A stretch of 64,000 nt of DNA from contig NC_019682.1 in assembly GCF_000316575.1 (NCBI RefSeq), forward strand, positions 434,001-498,000, read 5' to 3'. This DNA is from Calothrix sp. PCC 7507. GTDB lineage: Bacteria > Cyanobacteriota > Cyanobacteriia > Cyanobacteriales > Nostocaceae. Shown piece by piece: positions 35,955 through 44,096 of this stretch. Position numbers and translations under genes: made by a program. Within the stretch, counting starts at the first letter, position 1, and each line of letters begins with the position of its first letter. The notes under the pieces are model-generated. The model saw only the letters and a list, made by a program, of their open reading frames with translations, searched no databases and had not been told where the DNA came from.

Positions 35955-37106
35955 ATGGAAAAGATAACGATTCATATTCTACTGGTAGAAGATAGCCCTA
36001 CGGACGCTAGCCTGCTCAAGCAAGTTTTTTTGCGGGCTGAACAGCAAAAATGGCAAATGAGACATGTTGAGCGTCTATCTGAGGCAATAGATATAATCAC
36101 GAAAAATCAACACAGATTTGATGTCGTCTTGTTAGACCTCCACCTACCTGACTCTACTGGACTAAATACGCTCAAAGAATATCGAGCAGCAATACCTGAT
36201 ATCCCTGTTGTAGTGTTGACAGGGCTAGATGACGAAGATTTAGCCCTAAATGCAATGACAGAAGGCGCACAAGATTATCTTGTCAAAGATCAAATTACGT
36301 TCCAACGGTTATTACGTGCTATTCGCTACGCCATAGAACGGGGCGAAATTCTCAATCAATTAAGGGAAAGTGAGGAACGTAGCCGTTTGTCTTTGGAGAA
36401 GGAACAAGAACTCAATGAGCTAAAGTCAAACTTTGTGGCGATGGTTTCCCACGAGTTCCGGACTCCTATGACCACAATTCGCACAGCTGTAGAGATTATT
36501 GAATATAACAACCATAAACTGACCAATGAGCGCAGAGCTAAATACTTTGATCAAATTCAATATGCTATTAACCAAATGCTGCGGCTTTTAGATGAAATAT
36601 TATTCCTCAGCAGAACTGAAGCAGCTAAACTTGAATTCAACCCTACACCGCTGAATTTAGAACTTTTTTGTCGTGAACTTGTAGAAATGGTGCAAATGAG
36701 CGCAGGTAATCAGCACAATATTATCTTTAGCGCTCAAGAAGAATGTATTCAAGCTGAGATGGACGAAGATTTACTAAATTGTATCTTTACCAATTTGCTC
36801 TCCAATGCTATTAAGTATTCGACTTCACAGAGCAACATCTGGTTTGATTTTGTTTGTCAGGATGATATTGTAATTTTTCGGATAAAAGACCAAGGGAAGG
36901 GAATTCCTCTCAAAGACCAAGCCCGTTTGTTTGAAAGTTTCTATCGTGCTAGCAATGTCGATAAAATTCAAGGAACAGGGTTAGGATTGGCAATTGTGAA
37001 AAAGTGTGTGGAGATACATAAAGGTGAGATTCACTTAGAAAGTCAGCAAGATGTAGGTACAACAGTAACAGTAACTTTGCCATTACACTCTCTTGAATCA
37101 CACTAG
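35955..37106 (+). CDS. REC-HisKA-HATPase hybrid response regulator kinase
   Basis: A 383-residue protein. The receiver (1-125) has HILLVEDSPTDASLLKQVFL and FDVVLLDLHLPDSTGLNTLK. HisKA has NFVAMVSHEFRTPMTTIRTA, and the HATPase has [20 protein letters not shown]. The receiver-first kinase can be controlled by phosphorylation from the preceding sensor kinase. It is about 100 bases downstream of the Rcp1-like gene and likely cotranscribed. Confidence 0.93.
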   Translation: MEKITIHILLVEDSPTDASLLKQVFLRAEQQKWQMRHVERLSEAIDIITKNQHRFDVVLLDLHLPDSTGLNTLKEYRAAIPDIPVVVLTGLDDEDLALNAMTEGAQDYLVKDQITFQRLLRAIRYAIERGEILNQLRESEERSRLSLEKEQELNELKSNFVAMVSHEFRTPMTTIRTAVEIIEYNNHKLTNERRAKYFDQIQYAINQMLRLLDEILFLSRTEAAKLEFNPTPLNLELFCRELVEMVQMSAGNQHNIIFSAQEECIQAEMDEDLLNCIFTNLLSNAIKYSTSQSNIWFDFVCQDDIVIFRIKDQGKGIPLKDQARLFESFYRASNVDKIQGTGLGLAIVKKCVEIHKGEIHLESQQDVGTTVTVTLPLHSLESH

Positions 37107-37118
37107 TACAAAAAGGCT

Positions 37119-37149
37119 GAAGTATGAAGTATGAAGTATGAAGTATGAA
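37119..37149. repeat. GAAGTAT heptamer tandem repeat
   Basis: Four or more copies of GAAGTAT directly after the REC-kinase gene, in the convergent gap before the HAMP kinase. Confidence 0.8.
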
Positions 37150-37326
37150 ATAAAGAAGTATATACTGTAAGCTTTTTGCGGTTTTAGAATGGTAGCTTTA
37201 TTTACGCCGTGCTGTACTAGTACAACAAAAAATCAAAAGTCAAAAGACAGAACGCTAAGGGTATAAGGTTTTTAGCTATTACAAATCGCCTCAAGGCTAA
37301 CTATGCATGTTTCTTCCTTTCAGACT

Positions 37327-38766
37327 TCAGACTTTTTGTAATAGTGATTGTGAGGCGGGTAAACTAATTGTAAATACACTCCCTTCACCTAACTTAGATC
37401 GCACAGTTACACTACCGCCCATAATTTCTACAATAGTTTTCACAATTGATAACCCCAAACCGCAACCGCCAGTAGAACGAGTCCGGGCTTCATCTACGCG
37501 GTAGAAGCGCTCAAAAATCCGCGATTGATGTTGCAAAGGTATGCCATATCCTTGGTCAGAAACTTGAATAATTGCTTCTTCATTTTGCTGGCTTAGACTT
37601 AAAGTTATAGGTGTACCAGCATCAGAATACTTAACAGCATTGTCAATTAAATTTAATAATACTTGTTGCAGGCGATTGTAGTCTGTTTTGATCTCGATTG
37701 GCTGAGTTATTAACTCAATTATAATTGTGCGATCGCTATACTTTTGCGCCATACCCACAACTTCGACCACTAATTCATTCAGCACGCAGGTTTTCATGGA
37801 GAAATGTAAATAACCACTATCTGCCCTTGCTAAATCTAGTAAATCTTCTAAAAGATGGATGGTACGTTCTGCTTCAGATGCAGCCGTTTCTAAAGCTTCT
37901 TGTTGGGTAGCTGTTAAGTTAGTTTGCCGTCGCAATACACTTTGCAAATAACCATGTACTATAGTTAATGGTGTGCGTAATTCGTGGGAAACATTACTCA
38001 CAAATTGTCGTTCTTTTTCCCAAGATTGAGAGAGGCGAGATAACAGCATATTGAAGGTTTGAGCTAATTCTGTAACTTCGGTAGGTGCTTGATCGATATA
38101 TAATTTTGCCTCTGGTAAATCTGCGGCGGAAATAACTTCTGCCATTTGGCTAAGTTGCAGTAAGGGTTTGAGAGCGCGCTTGATGTAAAGTGCGATCGCT
38201 ACAGAAATTACTATGATTATCAAAATACTCCCAATCGTCAAAGTCCGCACCATTGCCAAAAACGTTGTTTGTTCGCGAGTAACATCCTGAACAACGAATA
38301 GTTTCAATACTTTACCTTGGAGTCGCAAGGAACCACCACATAAAACAAAGTAGCGCTGCTTAATTTTGTCTACTTTGGGTTTAATTGACATCTCAGTTAG
38401 AGACATTAACTCGTTCGATGTTGCATCAGATAACTGATTCCAATTAGTGGATTTTGCCAGAATTTTATTATCAGGACTTTTTATCCATACAAATGTATCG
38501 GTATTCGTAAAGCTACCAATCGTCTTTTGCAATCCCGCTTCTGGTGACATCATTTCACTATAAAGTTGTACATCACGCGGTAAGCGATTGGTAATTTGTA
38601 CAATTTTATGTTTGTTCCCATCAATGAGAATTTGCTGCATTTTCCAGCTTGTCCAGATAGCGAGGCTACTTAATCCCAAAGCTGAAACTATTGCAATACC
38701 AATCGTCAGGCGTACCCGCAATGAAAAAAGATCAATTTTTTGGCAAATTTTACTAATTTGATTCAC
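37327..38766 (-). CDS. HAMP sensor histidine kinase downstream of DUF4079
   Basis: About 479 residues. I prefer GTG 38766, which forms a GTGA junction with the preceding gene's stop, over the TTG at 38796. A membrane helix lies near residues 20-42, then an extracytoplasmic domain (about 45-175), a second helix (about 185-205), and HAMP. HisKA has FVSNVSHELRTPLTIVHGYL, and the HATPase has NLIDNAVKYSD and GGCGLGLSIVKTIVE. It ends the DM13-DUF4079-kinase operon. The partner regulator is not adjacent. A sensor of the redox or electron-transfer state of its two neighbours is inferred. Confidence 0.92.
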   Translation of the reverse strand: MNQISKICQKIDLFSLRVRLTIGIAIVSALGLSSLAIWTSWKMQQILIDGNKHKIVQITNRLPRDVQLYSEMMSPEAGLQKTIGSFTNTDTFVWIKSPDNKILAKSTNWNQLSDATSNELMSLTEMSIKPKVDKIKQRYFVLCGGSLRLQGKVLKLFVVQDVTREQTTFLAMVRTLTIGSILIIIVISVAIALYIKRALKPLLQLSQMAEVISAADLPEAKLYIDQAPTEVTELAQTFNMLLSRLSQSWEKERQFVSNVSHELRTPLTIVHGYLQSVLRRQTNLTATQQEALETAASEAERTIHLLEDLLDLARADSGYLHFSMKTCVLNELVVEVVGMAQKYSDRTIIIELITQPIEIKTDYNRLQQVLLNLIDNAVKYSDAGTPITLSLSQQNEEAIIQVSDQGYGIPLQHQSRIFERFYRVDEARTRSTGGCGLGLSIVKTIVEIMGGSVTVRSKLGEGSVFTISLPASQSLLQKV

Positions 38767-39482
38767 TTTGGTGTTTGAGGATTGGGAGTTGGACAAGTTT
38801 TATTAGCAAAATCACACGTATAGATATACGGCTCTTGCCAACTAAGCGGGATTTCTAGTAAATCACGTGTACCTGTTAAACCTTGTCCGACAAATAGCAA
38901 TAAAGCAATGCAGTTTAGAATTGTGTGGATGGTACGCCAGCGATTAGATTTATCCTGATAAATATCCTGAACAATTGCTAAGGAAAAAATCATCAGTAAT
39001 GCTGCAGTCATACCAATATAATAATGCGACCAATACCACTGATTTGTGAGACGATAAACTCCATCCTGACAACCAAGAATTACTAAACCCATGCCAGTTA
39101 AAGTTGCGAAAATCCCCCGCCATTTTTTTTCTCGAGCCTGATAAAGTAATACTAAAGAGGCAGTCGTAGCAGCAAACAATAACACGATGAAAACCACTTG
39201 GAAAGGTGCAGTAGTCCATAATTGTTTCTTGAGGATATTTTTCCCGATGGGGTAAACTAACCCAAGTAAAACTAATCCTACAATTGCACCTGTTAGCCAT
39301 TCACCTATCTTTCTATGTTCTGAGCCAACTACTGGAGGTATTTTACTCTTAGCTCCCGCTAAAGTTTGCAGGCGGCGTTGGCGTGTTTGCCATGCGAAGT
39401 TAACTACAATACCGATGAGTGGAAAGACAAAAATAACTGCCACTACTGGATGTAAAAGTCCCAGAAAATCAGCTATTTGCAT
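38763..39482 (-). CDS. DUF4079 membrane protein (cytochrome b561-like)
   Basis: About 239 residues from the ATG at 39482 (AGG site seven bases upstream). Hydrophobic segments lie at about residues 10-30 (LLHPVVAVIFVFPLIGIVVN), 65-85, 93-112, 120-137, 150-170 and 185-205. Histidines lie near the membrane edges (LLHPVVA, EHRK, SHYY, IHTIL), typical of heme-ligating b-type proteins. DUF4079 is found in cyanobacteria and is related to b561/FRD-type electron-transfer membrane proteins. Heme binding is an inference. Its stop overlaps the kinase start. Confidence 0.8.
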   Translation of the reverse strand: MQIADFLGLLHPVVAVIFVFPLIGIVVNFAWQTRQRRLQTLAGAKSKIPPVVGSEHRKIGEWLTGAIVGLVLLGLVYPIGKNILKKQLWTTAPFQVVFIVLLFAATTASLVLLYQAREKKWRGIFATLTGMGLVILGCQDGVYRLTNQWYWSHYYIGMTAALLMIFSLAIVQDIYQDKSNRWRTIHTILNCIALLLFVGQGLTGTRDLLEIPLSWQEPYIYTCDFANKTCPTPNPQTPK

Positions 39483-39562
39483 ATAACACCTGGATAAATA
39501 ATTAGAAGAATTGGGAAGAATGACTGTTGATTTTTGACTGATGACAAATAACAAATGACTAT

Positions 39563-40012
39563 CTACAAAGAAGCATAGCCAAAAGTGGCATTAAATTTAC
39601 GACACCATATCGCTACAGATTTAAAGTCTCCTAACTTCACATTTTCAGGCAGGACATAGCTTTGAGTACCGCTAGTTTTTTGTAAGCGGGAAAGACTGAC
39701 ATAATCTTTTTCTTTAATACCATATGTTGGTGGTGTGTGAGAACGATAAAGAATAACATATACGTCAGGTCCGTCGCTAGTTTTAAAATTCCTGTCAAAT
39801 TCTAGATAGCGTTTCCCTTTTTTATTAGTGATGCTGACTTTTCCCCGAATGGGATGTTCTCCAGCCTTAAAAGTGCCACCGTCTGCAACTGGACTAGCTA
39901 TGCTTTTTGTCGATGGCGCTGGAGTTTCTTGCTGATTAGAGATAGTTTGTTTTGCACAACTGACACTGACAATGGCTGTAATGCCAAGAATGACTAAATG
40001 CTGAAACCTCAT
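39563..40012 (-). CDS. DM13-domain lipoprotein
   Basis: About 149 residues from the ATG at 40012 (the longer frame starts at 40069 and lacks a site). The signal peptide MRFQHLVILGITAIVSVSC ends in a lipobox (VSVSC), so the mature protein is probably an outer-leaf or periplasmic lipoprotein. The C-terminal DM13 fold has GTFKAGEHPIRGKVSITNKK, FKTSDGPDVYVILY, and SYVLPENVKLGDFKSVAIWC with AIWCRKFNATFGYASL. DM13 is a predicted redox or cytochrome-like domain with one conserved Cys (in AIWC). It is 80 bases upstream of the DUF4079 gene, same strand. Confidence 0.85.
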   Translation of the reverse strand: MRFQHLVILGITAIVSVSCAKQTISNQQETPAPSTKSIASPVADGGTFKAGEHPIRGKVSITNKKGKRYLEFDRNFKTSDGPDVYVILYRSHTPPTYGIKEKDYVSLSRLQKTSGTQSYVLPENVKLGDFKSVAIWCRKFNATFGYASL

Positions 40013-40272
40013 AGCCTTGATTGTCCGCAAATTTACTTCTAAAGATAATTTAAAGCGTCGTGTTGCCAAAAAATATTAATTTATGCTGAGAATTAGTTAA
40101 AAATTTACTATGCTATTTTTTAGCATGGTTTAAAAAAAAATTATGATTAATCATTTACATTTAGAACAAGTACACTAAATATATATCTGCTAATTTTGTA
40201 TTGATGCACACATTATAAATTTTTTATTAAAAAGAAAAATCTCTATTAATTGCTCTTAACAATTATTCCATA

Positions 40273-42612
40273 ATGCGCCACAATGAACATAGAAAATTCT
40301 ACTTTACAGGATGGTTTCAGTTGTACAAGCGCAAAGTTAGCAAGTCAAATTTGAGCTATAAAACTTTGAAAACTCCTCTGGCTAAAGGAGTTTTTCAATT
40401 TCGAGCTACAACGCTGATTTTACTGATAAGCGTTATTTTATTGACCATAGTTGTTGTAGGATGGTTCGCTGGTGAAGCCACGATTAGTGGAATTTTTACC
40501 CAGATTAATCATTGGCAAGTCAACTCACCAAAATGGTTAAATGTACCTAGCATTTCTAGAGAATATTTGCTAGCACCCTCTTTAGGTCTTTTATTCACTG
40601 TGTTCATAGTGATGAAAATTTCACCTCAACCCCGTATTTGGTCGCAGCGCTTTGTGGTGGGAATTTTAATCATTTTAACATCCCGGTATATGATGTGGCG
40701 ATCGCTCTCAACTCTCAATGTGGAAAATCCATTAACTGGGGTATTTAGTCTAGGGTTATTCTGCCTCGAAATGCTCATGCTATTCAAGAGCAGTATTTCA
40801 TTGTTTTTGATGTTAAATGTTAAAGATCGTCACCGGGAAGCAAACACAAAATCATTAGCTGTTATTGATGGTAGTTTTCTACCATCTATTGATATTTTAA
40901 TACCAACTTATGATGAGAAGTCTTTTATCCTTCGGCGGACAATTATTGGTTGTCAAGCCTTAGAATATGCCAACAAGAAAATTTATATTTTAGATGATAC
41001 TAGGCGGTCAGAAATTAAGGATTTAGCTGAAGAATTGGGTTGTGAGTATGTAACGCGACCTGATAACTTTTATGCTAAAGCTGGAAATTTAAATCATGCG
41101 ATCGCTCAAACTAACGGAGAGTTAATAGTAGTTTTTGATGCTGATTTTATCCCTACTAAAAACTTTCTCACTCGCACTGTTGGTTTTTTTCAAAATGAGA
41201 AAGTTGCTCTTGTACAGACACCACAAAGCTTTTATAATGCTGATCCCATCGCTCGCAATCTGGGCTTAGAAAATATTCTCACTCCAGATGAAGAAGTGTT
41301 TTATCGACAAATTCAACCACTACGTGATGCAGCAGGTAGCGTAGTTTGTGCTGGTACTTCCTTTATCGTTCGTAGAACTGCTTTAGCAGAAATTGGGGGC
41401 TTTGTCACTGAGTCGTTAAGTGAAGACTATTTCACAGGAATCTGTCTATCTGCGCAAGGCTACCAAATAATTTATTTAAATGAAAAATTAAGTGCAGGAT
41501 TAGCATCAGAAAACATATCCACCTATGTAGTCCAGCGTTTGCGATGGTCGCAGGGTACACTCCAAGCCTTTTTTATTAAGTCCAATCCTTTAACAATTCC
41601 TGGATTAAATTTTGTACAAAGATTAGCTAATTTAGAAGGATTATTACATCATGCATTAACTAGCATATCGCAAATTTATTTTATGCTTATGCCCTTAGTT
41701 TATGCATTTTTAGGTGTTATTCCTATCCGAGCAACCTTAAGAGAAGTTGTATATTTTTTATTGCCTTTCTATTTAGTAAATTTAGCAGTTTATTCTTGGC
41801 TTAATTATCGTTCTCGTTCGTCTTTATTATCAGATATTTACTCTTTGTTTCTGTGTTTACCTCTGGCGCTTACAGTTATTCAAGTTATGCTAAATCCTTT
41901 TGCCAAAGGATTTAAAGTTACACCTAAAGGAATATTAAGCGATCGCTATAACTTCAACTGGAATTTAGCTTTACCCCTAGTTCTATTGTTTATCGCCACT
42001 GCCGTCAGTTTGTTGCAGAACTTATGTATGTGTATAGTTAAAGTTTCTTGGGCAAATATAGCACCACTAGAAATTGCCCAGCAGACTACAGGCATCAGTT
42101 TAGGTTGGCTATGGAGTGCTTATAATTTAATCATGATTAGTGTTACCTTGTTGATTTTAATAGATGCTCCCAAACTCGATATTTATGAGTGGTTTAATTT
42201 GCGGCGAGTGGTACAGTTAAAAGTTGGTGAGCAAACTTTTTGGGGTATAACTACAATGATCTCGGAAGTTGGTGCAGAAGTGGCACTAACTCAAAAACCC
42301 CAGATATATTTATCCGAAAGTCAGTCAGTAGATATAAAAATCACTGAAGAAAAGTTACAGCTTTCGGGAGAAATCATTCATACTAGATTTGACAATGAAT
42401 TTCCCAAGGTGCGAATTAAATTTACCTCAGTTAGCTTGAGTCAACATCGTCGTTTAGTAGAAATGTTATTTTGCCGTCCGGGACAGTGGAAAATACAAAA
42501 TGTACCAGGAGAGTTGAGTGCATTATTCTTATTATTTAGAACCTTAATGAAGCCGCGAATTTTGTTTAATAGAAAAGTAGATATAACGCCAATAAAAGTT
42601 TCTCAAGTCTAG
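40273..42612 (+). CDS. Cellulose-synthase-like glycosyltransferase (BcsA-type, GT2) with C-terminal PilZ-like domain
   Basis: A 779-residue membrane protein. Membrane helices lie near 45-66, 90-110, 120-140 and 150-175. The GT2 domain follows with IDILIPTYDE, ILDDTRR, VVFDADFIP, SLSEDYFTG and the QRLRW motif (QRLRWSQGTLQAFF). Further helices lie at about 455-475, 490-510, 530-550 and 560-600. The C-terminus has a weak PilZ-like domain (LRRVVQLKVGEQTFWG, ISEVGAEVAL), possibly c-di-GMP-binding. It would polymerise and export a beta-glucan, perhaps cellulose. No bcsB/C-like gene is adjacent, so the partner exporter is unknown. Confidence 0.88.
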   Translation: MRHNEHRKFYFTGWFQLYKRKVSKSNLSYKTLKTPLAKGVFQFRATTLILLISVILLTIVVVGWFAGEATISGIFTQINHWQVNSPKWLNVPSISREYLLAPSLGLLFTVFIVMKISPQPRIWSQRFVVGILIILTSRYMMWRSLSTLNVENPLTGVFSLGLFCLEMLMLFKSSISLFLMLNVKDRHREANTKSLAVIDGSFLPSIDILIPTYDEKSFILRRTIIGCQALEYANKKIYILDDTRRSEIKDLAEELGCEYVTRPDNFYAKAGNLNHAIAQTNGELIVVFDADFIPTKNFLTRTVGFFQNEKVALVQTPQSFYNADPIARNLGLENILTPDEEVFYRQIQPLRDAAGSVVCAGTSFIVRRTALAEIGGFVTESLSEDYFTGICLSAQGYQIIYLNEKLSAGLASENISTYVVQRLRWSQGTLQAFFIKSNPLTIPGLNFVQRLANLEGLLHHALTSISQIYFMLMPLVYAFLGVIPIRATLREVVYFLLPFYLVNLAVYSWLNYRSRSSLLSDIYSLFLCLPLALTVIQVMLNPFAKGFKVTPKGILSDRYNFNWNLALPLVLLFIATAVSLLQNLCMCIVKVSWANIAPLEIAQQTTGISLGWLWSAYNLIMISVTLLILIDAPKLDIYEWFNLRRVVQLKVGEQTFWGITTMISEVGAEVALTQKPQIYLSESQSVDIKITEEKLQLSGEIIHTRFDNEFPKVRIKFTSVSLSQHRRLVEMLFCRPGQWKIQNVPGELSALFLLFRTLMKPRILFNRKVDITPIKVSQV

Positions 42613-42678
42613 ACAGATGGGAAGTGTCAATAAAGAGGACAAGGGGCAGGGGGCAGAACCTAGTACCGCAAGGCGGAA

Positions 42679-42714
42679 GTCAAAAGTCAAAAGTCAAAAG
42701 TCAAAAGTCAAAAG
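42679..42714. repeat. GTCAAAA heptamer tandem repeat
   Basis: Five contiguous GTCAAAA units, a typical cyanobacterial STRR, downstream of the cellulose-synthase-like gene. Confidence 0.85.
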
Positions 42715-42773
42715 TAATATGGAGTAAGCTTTTTAGCGATTGAGAATGGTCTGCTTATTTCCGCCGCACTGTA

Positions 42774-43034
42774 CTAGGGTGTTGACTCTGTGGCTTTTTA
42801 GCAATTAAAAAATCATGCAAAATATGTCTAGTCATTGCGAGCGGAGCGAAGCAATCGCGGGGATTGCTACTCTTCTCCTGACGGAGACGCTACGCGAACG
42901 AGAACGACTTCGTCGAACGCTCCGTACCCTACTCTAAGGCTAACGCCAACGCAATGACAGGAAAGAGGTTTTACACTTGCACAAAAATAGCATGAACCAA
43001 AAACGTGAAAATTCCATCAAAGTCAACAGCCTAG
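42774..43034. repeat. Inverted-repeat element copy 2, opposite orientation to 33315-33500
   Basis: CTAGGGTGTTGACTCTGTGG at the left and AAGTCAACAGCCTAG at the right. Its reverse complement matches copy 1, including CATTGCGTTGGCGTTAGCC and TCTAAGGCTAACGCCAACG on the plus strand. It is longer than copy 1 because of inserted palindromic sequence around 42840-42900 (GCGGAGCGAAGCAATCGC; GAGACGCTACGCGAACG). Confidence 0.8.
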
Positions 43035-43535
43035 GCAGAACCTCATACATAAATTAACGGTTCGGCTTGCCTGCGGGGAAGTAAGCTACGCGCAGCGTCT
43101 CCAAAGGAGAAGCTATGCCGTAGGCTTTACGCTCACCGTTAGTCGCTCTGAACTAAGTTGGACAGGATTTTACCACTGTTGCCTATTGCCTATTCCCTGT
43201 GAAAGTCCCGTCAAAAGCGGAGCTTTCTCAATTTGCAAATTGTATTTTTTGCTACTATACCCTGAGATAAAGTTGTATTTTTGGTATCTATAATACTTTT
43301 GAGTAGTCAGTCATATTGAGTCCTGACATATTAAAATTTGAGCAAAAAAAATTAATCCCAGTGGACTAAAATGTCCGGTTTTGTTGGCTTTATGCTGATT
43401 AATAAAAATAATGGGGTTAAACATCATGCCTTGTAACATGGGGGATGACCAAGATTCTTCGCTATGCTAAGGATGGAAATATATGTTATAAATAATACAT
43501 TGTTTCTACAGAAGTTAACATTGCCCATCCATAAG

Positions 43536-43646
43536 GGACTTCCAACTAAAAAAATATCCTATCGCTGTGTAGGTAGGGGGCACGGAGCAAGGGGAGAAAG
43601 AAAAATATTATCTGAGTAAATTCGATAATTTATTTTCTGGAAGTCC
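43536..43646. repeat. Palindromic element with GGACTTCCA ends
   Basis: GGACTTCCA at 43536-43544 and TGGAAGTCC at 43638-43646 are exact inverse complements, with further A/T-rich arm pairing (ATATC and GATAAT). About 110 bases, non-coding. Confidence 0.5.
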
Positions 43647-43673
43647 ATACATCAATGCTTAGTGTCAAATAAT

Positions 43674-43720
43674 ATCCGCCACTGAATAGTTTTTTTACTC
43701 ACTATTCATTTGCTGCGGAT
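43674..43720. other. Nested stem-loop upstream of the APH/HopA1 genes
   Basis: ATCCGC (43674-43679) pairs with GCGGAT (43715-43720), and inside GAATAG (43684-43689) pairs with CTATTC (43702-43707). A compact two-stage hairpin with a T7 loop. It could be an RNA element or terminator; its role is unknown. Confidence 0.45.
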
Positions 43721-43756
43721 CTGTAAAAAAACTTTAGTGAAATCATTTTGGGGGTT

Positions 43757-43843
43757 ATGAGAGTCGAAATGTTGCATCAACTACAATTTTTGCTGAAACC
43801 CATAAACCTAAAAACCGAGGAACATCAAAAGTTTCAACCGTAA
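43757..43843 (+). CDS. Possible 28-residue peptide
   Basis: ATG at 43757 preceded by GGGGG two bases away, reading MRVEMLHQLQFLLKPINLKT then EEHQKFQP. It has one Thr, no Ser and no Cys, so it does not look like a lanthipeptide precursor. It may be chance; noted because it is the only short frame with a G-rich lead in the gap upstream of the kinase. Confidence 0.18.
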   Translation: MRVEMLHQLQFLLKPINLKTEEHQKFQP

Positions 43844-44096
43844 AAATCAATTTCTACCTAAGTAACTCTGCTGAGAAATTTAAAGATTTGACGGTGTAAT
43901 CAAGCAGATTTTAAAGGAATAGTAAAGCGCAGAGTGCCATTTTGGCAGGTTTTTCTAAGATAGATAAGATATTAGTAGATTGTACCCATCGTTATTGATA
44001 TCACACATGAGTTGCTATCTACCGAAAACTGCCAAATTTCAGATCATACTGACATAGGTAATTCTCTAAGCAATTTCACGTACTAGGAAATGATAC

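Larger units (their letters stand above)
42613..44096. other. 1.5-kb gene-poor region with repeats and structured elements
   Basis: Contents in order: GTCAAAA heptamers (42679-42714); the CTAGG element copy 2 (42774-43034); a composite repeat at 43045-43160 (GCCTGCGGGGAAGTAAGCTA; TATGCCGTAGGC); a GGACTTCCA palindromic element (43536-43646); a nested hairpin (43674-43720); a 28-codon open frame with a G-rich site (43757-43843). No larger gene is supported. This is the place one would look for a precursor gene for the following kinase/HopA1 pair. Confidence 0.5.
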
